Source of the DNA: Gemmobacter serpentinus | GTDB taxonomy: Bacteria > Pseudomonadota > Alphaproteobacteria > Rhodobacterales > Rhodobacteraceae | Assembly (NCBI RefSeq): GCF_008973825.1 | Contig: NZ_WCHR01000012.1 | Location: 1-64,000, forward strand | DNA: 64,000 bases | Direction of reading: 5' to 3' | Part shown: piece after piece, positions 55,149 to 63,112 of the stretch | Position numbering within the stretch: position 1 is the first letter of the stretch | Layout: each line of letters starts with the position of its first letter | Program-made: the position numbers and the translations under genes | Notes under the pieces: generated by a model | The model's input: only the letters and a program-made list of their open reading frames with translations | What the model was told of the DNA's origin: nothing | Databases searched by the model: none

Positions 55149-56834
55149 TCAGCCGCGATCGGAGCCTTTCAGCGCCGCGCTGAGGATATCACCCAGCGAT
55201 GCACCCGAATCGGAGGAGCCGTATTGTTCCACGGCTTCTTTCTCTTCGGCGATCTCGCGGGCCTTGATCGACAGGCCCAGACGACGGGTCTTGCTGTCAA
55301 CGTTGGTCACGCGGACGTCGATCTTGTCACCAACTTGGAAGCGCTCGGGGCGCTGGTCGGCACGGTCACGCGCCAGATCCGAACGACGGATGAACGACTT
55401 CATGCTGTTGTATTCGACTTCAACGCCGCCATCTTCGATGGCCGTCACGACCACGGTGATGATCGAGCCGCGCTTCACGCCGTCAACCGCATCGGTGAAG
55501 GTGTCGTCGCCCAGAGCCTTGATCGAGAGCGAGATACGCTCTTTCTCGATGTCCACTTCGGTGACAGCGGCCTTGACCACGTCGCCCTTGCGGTAGTTTT
55601 GGATGGCTTCTTCGCCGCGCTGGTCCCACGACAGGTCGGACAGGTGAACCATGCCGTCGATGTCGTTTTCCAGGCCGATGAACAGACCGAATTCGGTGAT
55701 GTTCTTGACTTCGCCTTCGATGGCGCTGCCGACCGGGTTGTTCTCAGCGAAGACTTCCCACGGATTGCGTTGGGTCTGCTTGAGGCCCAGCGACACGCGG
55801 CGCTTGGCGCTGTCGATTTCCAGCACCATGACGTCGACTTCTTGCGAGGTCGAAACGATCTTGCCGGGGTGCACGTTCTTCTTGGTCCAGGACATTTCCG
55901 AGACGTGAACCAGACCTTCGACACCGGCTTCCAGCTCCACGAAGGCGCCGTAATCGGTGATGTTGGTGACGCGGCCCTTGTGCACCGAACCCAGCGGGTA
56001 GGCGCGCTCGACGGCATCCCACGGATCCGATTGCAGCTGCTTCATGCCGAGGCTGATGCGGTGGGTGTCCTTGTTGATCTTGATGACCTGGACCTTGACG
56101 GTCTCGCCGATCGACAGGATCTCGGACGGGTGGTTGACGCGGCGCCATGCCATGTCGGTGACGTGCAGCAGGCCGTCCACGCCGCCCAGATCAACGAACG
56201 CACCGTATTCGGTGATGTTCTTGACCACGCCATCCACCGTCTGACCTTCGGTCAGGTTGGAGATGACTTCGGCGCGCTGTTCGGCACGCGATTCTTCCAG
56301 GATCGCGCGACGCGAGACAACGATGTTGCCGCGACGACGGTCCATTTTCAGGATCTGGAAGGGTTGCTTGATGCCCATCAGCGGGCCGGCGTCGCGCACG
56401 GGGCGCACGTCGACTTGCGAGCCAGGCAGGAAAGCCACAGCGCCGCCCAGATCGACGGTGAAACCGCCTTTGACGCGGCCGAAGATCGCGCCTTCGACGC
56501 GGGTCTCGTTGGCGTATGCTTTTTCCAGACGGTCCCACGCTTCTTCGCGGCGGGCCTTGTCACGCGAGATGACAGCTTCGCCACGGGCGTTTTCGACGCG
56601 GTCCAGATAGACCTCGACTTCGTCGCCCACGTTGATCGACGGGGCTTCGCCGGGGTTTGCGAATTCTTTCAGGTCAACGCGGCCTTCCATCTTGTAGCCG
56701 ACGTCGATGATGGCCTGGCCCGCTTCGATCGCGATGACCTTGCCTTTGACAACCGTGCCCTCTTCGGGGGTGTCAATCTCGAAGCTCTCTTTCAAGAGGG
56801 CTTCAAATTCGTCCATGGATGCTTTTGCGCACAT
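55149..56834 (-). CDS. rpsA: 30S ribosomal protein S1
   Basis: A 561-residue ribosomal protein S1 that brings mRNA to the small subunit. Six S1 (OB-fold) repeats are visible, starting at about residue 25 (GTVVKGKVIAIEAGQAIIDVGYKMEG) and recurring as GFTVDLGGAVAFLPGS, GAFVDLGGVDGLLHVTDM, GAFVELEAGVEGLVHVSEM, GLFIGLENDIDGMVHLSDL and a final GGVEVEYNSMKSFIRRSDL. Full length. AAGGAC lies upstream of the ATG. The message is strongly expressed in most bacteria; a terminator follows. Confidence 0.97.
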   Translation of the reverse strand: MCAKASMDEFEALLKESFEIDTPEEGTVVKGKVIAIEAGQAIIDVGYKMEGRVDLKEFANPGEAPSINVGDEVEVYLDRVENARGEAVISRDKARREEAWDRLEKAYANETRVEGAIFGRVKGGFTVDLGGAVAFLPGSQVDVRPVRDAGPLMGIKQPFQILKMDRRRGNIVVSRRAILEESRAEQRAEVISNLTEGQTVDGVVKNITEYGAFVDLGGVDGLLHVTDMAWRRVNHPSEILSIGETVKVQVIKINKDTHRISLGMKQLQSDPWDAVERAYPLGSVHKGRVTNITDYGAFVELEAGVEGLVHVSEMSWTKKNVHPGKIVSTSQEVDVMVLEIDSAKRRVSLGLKQTQRNPWEVFAENNPVGSAIEGEVKNITEFGLFIGLENDIDGMVHLSDLSWDQRGEEAIQNYRKGDVVKAAVTEVDIEKERISLSIKALGDDTFTDAVDGVKRGSIITVVVTAIEDGGVEVEYNSMKSFIRRSDLARDRADQRPERFQVGDKIDVRVTNVDSKTRRLGLSIKAREIAEEKEAVEQYGSSDSGASLGDILSAALKGSDRG

Positions 56835-57037
56835 GCGTCAGAGTGTCCTTTATCATGGTTTACTGGCCATGCGGTTGGCTCCGCCGGTCTTTGGTGGCCC
56901 CAATGGCAAACACCCGGATAGGCCATAATTCTGGCCGGGCGACTCCTTCAGGATGGGCGGGCTATAGAGGGATTGCGCCGCGAGGGCAAGCGAAAGCCCC
57001 GCAGGTTGCAGGGATTTCGGCCTGTTTTTGCTGGGGT

Positions 57038-57062
57038 GACGCCGCGTTTTCGGGGCGGCGTC
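57038..57062 (-). terminator. Hairpin after the nitroreductase gene
   Basis: GACGCCGC and GCGGCGTC form a perfect 8-bp stem around a 9-nt loop, 15 nt past the stop at 57077 on the minus strand. No T-tract follows, so it is a weak call. Confidence 0.5.
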
Positions 57063-57076
57063 CCGGGCGCGACGGG

Positions 57077-57706
57077 TCAGGCGATCTCGCGCACCAGACC
57101 CGCGCGCGGCTTGCGCACCTTCTTGCGGCCCAGAAGCCAGTCGCCCTCTGCCGCGCGGTAACCCAGTGGCAGCAGCGTGACCGATCGCAGGCCCTGTTCG
57201 CGCAGGCCAAGGATCGCATCGACCTGATCGGGGTCGAAACCTTCCATCGGCGTCGCATCGACCTGTTCAAAGGCGGCGGCCGTCAGGGCAAGGCCGAAGG
57301 CGATATAGGCCTGCCGCGCGGCATGTTCGTAATTCACTTGCGCATCACGGGGCAGATACATGCCCTTCAGCTGTTCGTAATAGGCCGACAGGCGCTCGGA
57401 CGGGCCGCGCTCATCGGCGGTGCGCTTCACCACCTCGTCGATACGTTCAGCGGTGTAATTGTCCCAGGCTGCAAAAACCAGCAGATGCGAGCCATCGGTG
57501 ATCTGCGCCTGATCCCAGGCCACAGCGCGGATCTGCGCACGGATTTCGGGGTTGGTGACGACCAGCACCTCGAAGGGCTGCAACCCGCTGGAGGTGGGGG
57601 CCAGATTCACCGCCTCCAGGATCCGGTCGACCTTTTCTTGCGGCACCGTTTTCGACGGGTCCATTTTCTTGGTGGCATAGCGCCAGTTCAGGGCATCGGC
57701 CAGCAT
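57077..57706 (-). CDS. NfsB-like NAD(P)H nitroreductase
   Basis: A 209-residue FMN-dependent oxidoreductase of the nitroreductase family. LNWRYATKKMDPSKTVPQEKVDRIL, NLAPTSSGLQPFEVLVV, and the C-terminal LGYRAAEGDWLLGRKKVRKP match the NfsB/YfkO group. The natural substrate is unknown; quinones or nitroaromatics are typical. The frame is open to 57796, but the ATG at 57706 gives a normal N-terminus and leaves room for a promoter. Divergent from an HxlR regulator, which probably controls it. Confidence 0.92.
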   Translation of the reverse strand: MLADALNWRYATKKMDPSKTVPQEKVDRILEAVNLAPTSSGLQPFEVLVVTNPEIRAQIRAVAWDQAQITDGSHLLVFAAWDNYTAERIDEVVKRTADERGPSERLSAYYEQLKGMYLPRDAQVNYEHAARQAYIAFGLALTAAAFEQVDATPMEGFDPDQVDAILGLREQGLRSVTLLPLGYRAAEGDWLLGRKKVRKPRAGLVREIA

Positions 57707-57730
57707 GGTGGCATTCCTTGTGGTATGAAT

Positions 57731-57793
57731 TCGATACTGGTATAAATAGGGAACTGGAAATTTGCCGCAAGAAGGCACATTTTCGATACCAGT
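57731..57793. promoter_or_regulatory. Paired operator-like sites between nitroreductase and HxlR genes
   Basis: TCGATACTGGTAT (57731-57743) and TCGATACCAGT (57783-57793) lie 50 bp apart. Each contains a TACYRGT-type half-palindrome (ATACTGGTAT is near-symmetrical). The repeat flanks an AT-rich stretch (TATAAATAGGGAAC) suited to promoter function. Winged-helix HxlR regulators bind short palindromes in their own divergent promoter, so this is a plausible target. Confidence 0.5.
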
Positions 57794-57808
57794 CACAGCG
57801 AGGGAACC

Positions 57809-58222
57809 ATGGGCGATCCAAAGGTCACGAAGGCGCGAAGCCCGTGCGAATGCGGCCGCATCAGCGAGGTTCTGTCGCGGGTGGGGGATCGCTGGAGCAC
57901 GCTGGTGATTTACCGTCTAAGTGACGGGCGGATGCGGTTCAATGAGCTGAAACGCCAGCTGGGCATTTCACAGCGGATGTTGAGCCTGACTCTGCGCGAG
58001 CTGGAACGTGACGGGCTGGTGCGGCGCGAGGCCTTTCCCACCGTGCCGCCGCGCGTGGATTATGAGCTGACGCCCTTGGGCGAAAGCCTGCGGGTGCCGA
58101 TCCGCGCGCTTGGCAAATGGGCGCTGGACAACCTTGACCATATCGATGCCGCCCGTGCCAGTTATGACGCGGGGAGTGACCGCCGCGACGGCGGGGCGGG
58201 CGAGGAGCGCGGTGCCGCTTGA
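57809..58222 (+). CDS. HxlR-family transcriptional regulator
   Basis: A 137-residue winged-helix regulator. CECGRISEVLSRVGDRWSTLVIYRLSDGRMRFNELKRQLGISQRMLSLTLRELERDGLVRREAFPTVPPRVDYELTPLG is the whole HxlR domain, with the family's N-terminal cysteine. Proteins such as HypR and QorR/YodB in this family sense quinones or oxidants through that Cys. GAGGGA precedes the ATG. Divergent from the nitroreductase, which suggests an inducible detoxification pair. The tail is arginine- and glycine-rich. Confidence 0.92.
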   Translation: MGDPKVTKARSPCECGRISEVLSRVGDRWSTLVIYRLSDGRMRFNELKRQLGISQRMLSLTLRELERDGLVRREAFPTVPPRVDYELTPLGESLRVPIRALGKWALDNLDHIDAARASYDAGSDRRDGGAGEERGAA

Positions 58223-58241
58223 AGCCCCGCGCCCCGACAGA

Positions 58242-60425
58242 TCACGCGGCCTTGCGGGCTGTGCTGCCGTAGAAGGTTTGGCCCTTTGCGGCCATCTCGC
58301 GCAGCAGGGCGGGGGCTTCAAACCGCGTCCCGAAGGCGGGTGCCAGCGTATCGCAGATTTCCACCGCGCGGGCCGCCCCGATGATATCGAGCCAGCCGAA
58401 CGGCCCGCCTGACCATGGCGCAAAGCCCCAGCCAAGAATCGCGCCGACATCGCCTTCGCGGATATCGGTCAGCACACCTTCCTCCAGCGCGCGGACGGCC
58501 TCCAGCACCTGCGCCATCAGCAGACGGTGCTGCACCTCTGCCAGATCGGGCTGGCCATCCCGCACCGGCCATTCGGCTTGCAGCCCGTCCCAGAGGCCAA
58601 GTCGCCCGCCCTTGTCATCATAGGCATAGAAGCCCGCATTGGCCTTGCGACCCAGCCGCCCCAGATCGGCCATGCGAAAGATCACGTCATCGACCGCGCC
58701 GTCCGGGTAGGCCTCACCCATCGCCGCCTTGGTCGCCTTGGCGATCTTCACCCCAAGATCGATCGATGTTTCATCGACCAGTTGCAGCGGTCCCAGCGGC
58801 ATCCCGACCAGCTTCGCCGCATTCTCGACCAGCGCGGGGGCCACGCCTTCAGCCACCATGCGGATACCTTCGTTGATATAAGGGATGATGCAGCGATTGG
58901 CGTAGAAGAACCGGGCATCATTCACCACGATGGGTGTCTTGCGGATCTGGCGCACGAAATCCAGCGCCTTGGCCACGGCACGGTCGCCTGTGGCTTTACC
59001 CTTGATGATCTCCACCAGGTTCATCTTGTCGACCGGGCTGAAGAAATGGATGCCGATGAACTGATCCGGTCGGGCGCTGGCCTTCGCCAGCGCGGTGATC
59101 GGCAGGGTGGAGGTATTGGTGGCAAAGATGCAGTCTGGCCCCACCGCCGCCTCGACCTTCGCGGTGACCTCGGCCTTCACCTTCGGGTCTTCAAACACGG
59201 CCTCCACGATCAGATCGCAACCGGCAAGGGTCGCATAATCCGTGGTCGCGGTGATGCGCGCCAAGACCTCGGCCTTCTTGTCGGAGGTGACCTTGCCGCG
59301 TTTCATGCCCTTGTCGAGCAGGCTTTCCGAATGCGCCTTTCCGCGATCGGCGGCGTCTTGTGCGGCGTCGATCAACACGACCTCGATCCCGGCATTTGCG
59401 CTGACATAGGCGATGCCCGCCCCCATCATGCCCGCGCCGATCACGCCCAGACGCTTCACCGCCTGATCCGGTTCCGCCGGGCGGTTCGCGCCTTTTTCCA
59501 GCGCCTCCTTGTTGATGAACAGGCTGCGGATCATCGCGGTTGAAGACGGGTTCATCAGAACCGAGGTGAATTGCCGCGCCTCGATCTTCAGCGCGGTGTC
59601 AAAGGGCACAAGCGCGCCCTCATACACCGCGGAAAGCAGGGCTTTTGCCGCAGGGTAAACCCCTTGGGTCTTGCCATTCACCATGGCCGATGCCCCGACA
59701 AAGGTCATGAACCCCGCCGGATGATAGGGCGCACCGCCCGGCATCTTGTAGCCCTTGGCATCCCAGGGCTTCACCAGATCGGCGTCTTTGGCGGCCAATA
59801 CCCATTCCTTGGCGCGGGTTAGCAGGTCTTCGGGTGCCACCACCTCATCAATCAGCCCGGCATTCCTTGCGGATTTCGGGTCTGACAGCTTGCCTTCCAG
59901 CAGGAAGGGCGCTGCCATCATCGCGCCCAGCTTGCGCACCAGCCGCGTGGTGCCGCCCGCACCGGGGAAGATGCCGACCATGATCTCCGGCAGGCCGATC
60001 TTGGCCTTCGGATTGTCGGCGGCGATGATGCGATGGCAAGACAGTGGCAGTTCCAGCCCGATGCCAAGCGCCGTGCCGGGCAGGGCGGCCACGATGGGCT
60101 TGCCCCCTTTCAGGGTCTTCGGGTCCATGCCGGCGCGTTCGATCTTGCGCAAGACGCCATGCATCTGCATCACGCCATCAAAGATTGCCTGTGCGCCGCC
60201 GGTCCGCATCTGGGCAATCACGTTCAGATCCATCCCACCCGCGAAATCCTTCTTGCCCGAGGTGATGATCACCCCCTTCACGCCCGCGTCGGCAAGGGCC
60301 GCGTCGATATGGGCGCTCAGTTCGGCAAAGCCTGCCATCGACATGACATTCATGCTTTTGGGGACAACATCCCAGGTGATGGTGGCCACGCCATCGCCAT
60401 CAACGACATAGGTGAAATCGGTCAT
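58242..60425 (-). CDS. FadB/FadJ-type fatty acid oxidation multifunctional enzyme
   Basis: A 727-residue fusion for beta-oxidation. The N-terminal crotonase domain (residues 1-190) has SGKKDFAGGMDLNVI and KPIVAALPGTALGIGLELPLSCH, and GLPEIMVGIFPGAGGTTRLVRKLG holds the catalytic Glu. A middle NAD-binding 3-hydroxyacyl-CoA dehydrogenase domain begins at about 325 (LGVIGAGMMGAGIAYVSANAGIEVVLID) with FFSPVDKMNLVEIIKG carrying the catalytic His region. The C-terminal 3HCDH domains follow (GFYAYDDKGG, GAILGWGFAPWSGGPFGW). Hydrates enoyl-CoA and oxidises the product. It is last in the thiolase-cupin-FadB/J operon. Confidence 0.95.
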   Translation of the reverse strand: MTDFTYVVDGDGVATITWDVVPKSMNVMSMAGFAELSAHIDAALADAGVKGVIITSGKKDFAGGMDLNVIAQMRTGGAQAIFDGVMQMHGVLRKIERAGMDPKTLKGGKPIVAALPGTALGIGLELPLSCHRIIAADNPKAKIGLPEIMVGIFPGAGGTTRLVRKLGAMMAAPFLLEGKLSDPKSARNAGLIDEVVAPEDLLTRAKEWVLAAKDADLVKPWDAKGYKMPGGAPYHPAGFMTFVGASAMVNGKTQGVYPAAKALLSAVYEGALVPFDTALKIEARQFTSVLMNPSSTAMIRSLFINKEALEKGANRPAEPDQAVKRLGVIGAGMMGAGIAYVSANAGIEVVLIDAAQDAADRGKAHSESLLDKGMKRGKVTSDKKAEVLARITATTDYATLAGCDLIVEAVFEDPKVKAEVTAKVEAAVGPDCIFATNTSTLPITALAKASARPDQFIGIHFFSPVDKMNLVEIIKGKATGDRAVAKALDFVRQIRKTPIVVNDARFFYANRCIIPYINEGIRMVAEGVAPALVENAAKLVGMPLGPLQLVDETSIDLGVKIAKATKAAMGEAYPDGAVDDVIFRMADLGRLGRKANAGFYAYDDKGGRLGLWDGLQAEWPVRDGQPDLAEVQHRLLMAQVLEAVRALEEGVLTDIREGDVGAILGWGFAPWSGGPFGWLDIIGAARAVEICDTLAPAFGTRFEAPALLREMAAKGQTFYGSTARKAA

Positions 60426-60489
60426 CGTGGATCCTCCTCTGCGCCTTTGCCGGGGGCGCGCCCGTTATGCGGTAGGGGCTGGCAGGCGG

Positions 60490-60963
60490 TCAGCGCGGCC
60501 CGTTCCAGTCGGTTCCGTCCTTGTAGGTGAAGCGGGCGGTGCCCCCGTCGATCTCGGCCACCAGGTCAACGTCGGAATAGGTTGCCGTCTCGCGCGTGGC
60601 CTTTGATCCGATCACAAGAAAGCGTGCCTCGCGGTCGCTGCGATTGATGAAATGGTGCCCGTCACCCTCATTCGCCGGGAATGCCGCGCAATCGCCGGGG
60701 CGCATCACTTCCTCGCCTGCATCGGTCACCATCACGCATTCGCCTTCGGTCACCATGACGAACTCGTCCTCGGCCCGGTGCCAGTGGCGCAGCGACGACA
60801 TAGCGCCGGGCTGCAGGACCACCAGATTGACGCCGAACTGTGTCAGCCCCCCGGCCTGACCCAGCCGCAGCGAATGCCGTCCTTCCATCATCGCGGCATA
60901 GGGCTCGGGATAGATCGATCCCGCCTTGATCGGGACATTCGCCAGATCGAGCTTTTTCGCCAT
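60490..60963 (-). CDS. Cupin domain protein
   Basis: A 157-residue single cupin. RHWHRAEDEFVMVTEGECVMVTDAGEEVMRPGDCAAFPANEGDGHHFINRSD contains cupin motif 1 (His-x-His-x3-Glu-Asp-Glu-Phe) and motif 2 with His, so metal binding is likely. Its ATG overlaps the stop of the thiolase gene by one base (TGATG), and FadB/J starts 64 bp downstream. Function is unknown; a metal-dependent role or regulator in acyl-CoA metabolism is an inference from location. Confidence 0.88.
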   Translation of the reverse strand: MAKKLDLANVPIKAGSIYPEPYAAMMEGRHSLRLGQAGGLTQFGVNLVVLQPGAMSSLRHWHRAEDEFVMVTEGECVMVTDAGEEVMRPGDCAAFPANEGDGHHFINRSDREARFLVIGSKATRETATYSDVDLVAEIDGGTARFTYKDGTDWNGPR

Positions 60964-62174
60964 CACACCCTCTCAATGATCGTGGCGGCCCCCATGCCCG
61001 AGGCGATGCAGAGCGTGGCAAGGCCCACCGATTTGCCGCTGCGTTCCAGCTCGTCCAGCAAGGTGCCGATGATGATCGCGCCGGTTGCCCCCAGCGGATG
61101 CCCCATCGCGATGGAGCCTCCATTGGGGTTCACCCTGGCCGGATCGACATCGAAGGCCTGCATGAAGCGCAGCACGACTGAGGCGAAGGCCTCGTTCACC
61201 TCAAACAGATCAATGTCGGAGATCGCCATGCCGCTGTCGCGCAGGATCTTTTCCGTTACCGGCACCGGGCCGGTCAGCATGATGGTCGGATCGGTGCCGA
61301 TTTTCGCGGTGGCACGGATGCGCGCGCGCGGCTTCAACCCATGGGCGCGGCCGAAATCGGCATTGCCGATCAGCACGGCGGCCGCGCCATCGACGATGCC
61401 CGAGGAATTGCCGGCATGGTGGATATGGTTGATCCGTTCCAGATGCGGGTATTTCATCAGCGCGATCTTGTCGAAGCCGGGCATGACCTCGCCCATATCC
61501 TTGAAACTGGCCTTCAAGGCACCAAGCGCCTCAACGCTGGTGCCGGGGCGCATATATTCGTCATGGTCCAGAATGGTCAGCCCGTTGCGGTCCAGCACTG
61601 GCACAACCGATTTCGCGAAACGGTGGTCGGCCCAGGCCATCGCGGCGCGGGCCTGGCTTTCCACCGCCAGCGCATCGGCCTGTTCACGCGAGAAGCCGTA
61701 TTCGGTGGCGATGATATCGGCGGCAATGCCCTGCGGCACGAAATCGGTGCCGAAGGTCAGCGACGGGTCCACCGCAATCGCCGCGCCATCGCTGCCCATG
61801 GCGACCCGGCTCATCATCTCGACCCCGCCCGCGATATAGGCCGCGCCCGCGCCGCCCTTCACCTGATTGGCGGCGAGGTTCACGGCCTCCATCCCGGAGG
61901 CACAGAAACGGTTGATCGCAAGCCCGGGGATCGCCTGATCCAGACCGGAGGCCAGCACGGCGGAACGCGCAAGGCAGCCGCCCTGTTCGCCGACCTGCGT
62001 GACATTGCCCCAGATCACATCCTCGACCGCGTGGCCCGACAGCCCGTTGCGCGAGCGGATGGCATCCAGCATCTGCGCCGACAGCGCGACCGAAGTCACC
62101 TCATGCAGCGCGCCGTCCGGGCGGCCCTTGCCGCGCGGGCTGCGGATCGCATCATAGATGAAGGCATCAGTCAT
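60963..62174 (-). CDS. Acetyl-CoA C-acyltransferase (thiolase)
   Basis: A 403-residue thiolase, cleaving 3-ketoacyl-CoA in beta-oxidation (FadA-like). The nucleophile Cys91 lies in AINRFCASGMEAVNLAA. GGSIAMGHPLGATGA carries the His, and LATLCIASGMGAATIIE the second Cys. AGRPDGALHEVTSVALSAQML is typical of the acyltransferase rather than the biosynthetic type. GGAGGAG lies before the ATG at 62174 (with an in-frame ATG two codons earlier). It is first in the operon; a palindrome lies upstream. Confidence 0.95.
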   Translation of the reverse strand: MTDAFIYDAIRSPRGKGRPDGALHEVTSVALSAQMLDAIRSRNGLSGHAVEDVIWGNVTQVGEQGGCLARSAVLASGLDQAIPGLAINRFCASGMEAVNLAANQVKGGAGAAYIAGGVEMMSRVAMGSDGAAIAVDPSLTFGTDFVPQGIAADIIATEYGFSREQADALAVESQARAAMAWADHRFAKSVVPVLDRNGLTILDHDEYMRPGTSVEALGALKASFKDMGEVMPGFDKIALMKYPHLERINHIHHAGNSSGIVDGAAAVLIGNADFGRAHGLKPRARIRATAKIGTDPTIMLTGPVPVTEKILRDSGMAISDIDLFEVNEAFASVVLRFMQAFDVDPARVNPNGGSIAMGHPLGATGAIIIGTLLDELERSGKSVGLATLCIASGMGAATIIERV

Positions 62175-62312
62175 GGTCATCTCCTCCGGTCGTGTCTTGG
62201 CGGGCGTCCTGTGGGCGGCAGCCTTCGGGCAGCCGTCTTTTGGGCGTTCCTCTTGCCGCCAGACTAGCAGGCGCTTTGCCCCAATGTGCAAATGCCGTGG
62301 CGTCGTGAAAAG

Positions 62313-62340
62313 AGTGACGTGGCAATCACGTCACGTCACT
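62313..62340. promoter_or_regulatory. ACGTCAC inverted repeat upstream of the fad operon
   Basis: AGTGACGT, a 12-bp spacer, ACGTCACT: a perfect 8-bp inverted repeat, with a third ACGTCAC at 62328-62334 inside it. It sits 139 bp before the thiolase ATG in a 195-bp gap between the thiolase and a GST gene, both on the minus strand. It looks like an operator for a dimeric repressor. Confidence 0.55.
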
Positions 62341-62369
62341 TTGTCATCGCAGCGGGAAGGGGGCAGGCG

Positions 62370-63044
62370 TCAGACGCCTGCGCGGTCTGACGGGTTGCCA
62401 GGCATCAGGTCATAGGGATGCGCCCAGCCGGGCAGGGCGGCGATCCGGTCAAGCCAGCGGGCGATATGGGGCCAGTCGGCGCGATCAAACCCGAAGGGTT
62501 CGGGATAGTAGAGGTAAGAACACAGCGAGAGGTCGGCGATGGTCGGGCCGTCACCCGCCACCCAGTCGCGGGCAGCAAGGTGGTCATTCAACGTGGCATA
62601 GGCCGCTTTCAAGCGGGCCTGAACAAAACCGATCACCTCGCCTGGGCGTTTTTCCGGCGGCAGGAAATTCATCAGGAAGCGGCAGGTGCCGATCTGGGCA
62701 GAAAACTTGTGATTGTCCCACAGCATCCAGCGCAGCACCTCGGCCTCGGCCGCCGTATTGTCGCCACCGAACCGCCCGGTGCGGCGGGAAAGATCGAACA
62801 GGATCACGCCCGATTGCGTCAGCACGCGGTCGCCCTCGGGGGTGGCCTCGACCAGAACCGGGCATTCGCCCATCGGGTTCAGGGCGCGGAACTCCGGGCT
62901 GCGGGCGGCACCGCCAAAGAAATCGACAAAGCGTGGCTGCCAGTCCAGCCCGCAAAGCCGCAGCATGAGCGCCACCTTGTAACTATGGCCGCTTTCGCCA
63001 AAGCAATGCAGGGTCAGGGGACCAAAGGTTTGGGTGTCGGGCAT
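62370..63044 (-). CDS. Glutathione S-transferase family protein
   Basis: A 224-residue GST-fold protein. The N-terminal thioredoxin-like domain has LHCFGESGHSYKVALMLRLCGLDWQPRFVDF, with MGECPVLVEATPEGDRVLTQSGVILFDLSRRTG for glutathione binding. The helical C-domain carries NDHLAARDWVAGDGPTIADLSLCSYLYYP. The ATG at 63044 follows GGAGCC. The substrate is unknown. It precedes the fad promoter region and may share a regulator. Confidence 0.9.
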   Translation of the reverse strand: MPDTQTFGPLTLHCFGESGHSYKVALMLRLCGLDWQPRFVDFFGGAARSPEFRALNPMGECPVLVEATPEGDRVLTQSGVILFDLSRRTGRFGGDNTAAEAEVLRWMLWDNHKFSAQIGTCRFLMNFLPPEKRPGEVIGFVQARLKAAYATLNDHLAARDWVAGDGPTIADLSLCSYLYYPEPFGFDRADWPHIARWLDRIAALPGWAHPYDLMPGNPSDRAGV

Positions 63045-63079
63045 CACAGGCTCCATGATAGCAAACCGGGGAAAGCAAA

Positions 63080-63100
63080 CCGGGGGCGCAAGGCCCCCGG
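63080..63100 (-). terminator. Terminator after the lytic transglycosylase gene
   Basis: CCGGGGGC, loop, GCCCCCGG (63080-63100). On the minus strand it is followed by TTTGCTTTCC. It lies 12 nt past the stop at 63113. Confidence 0.85.
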
Positions 63101-63112
63101 ATCATCCTGATA

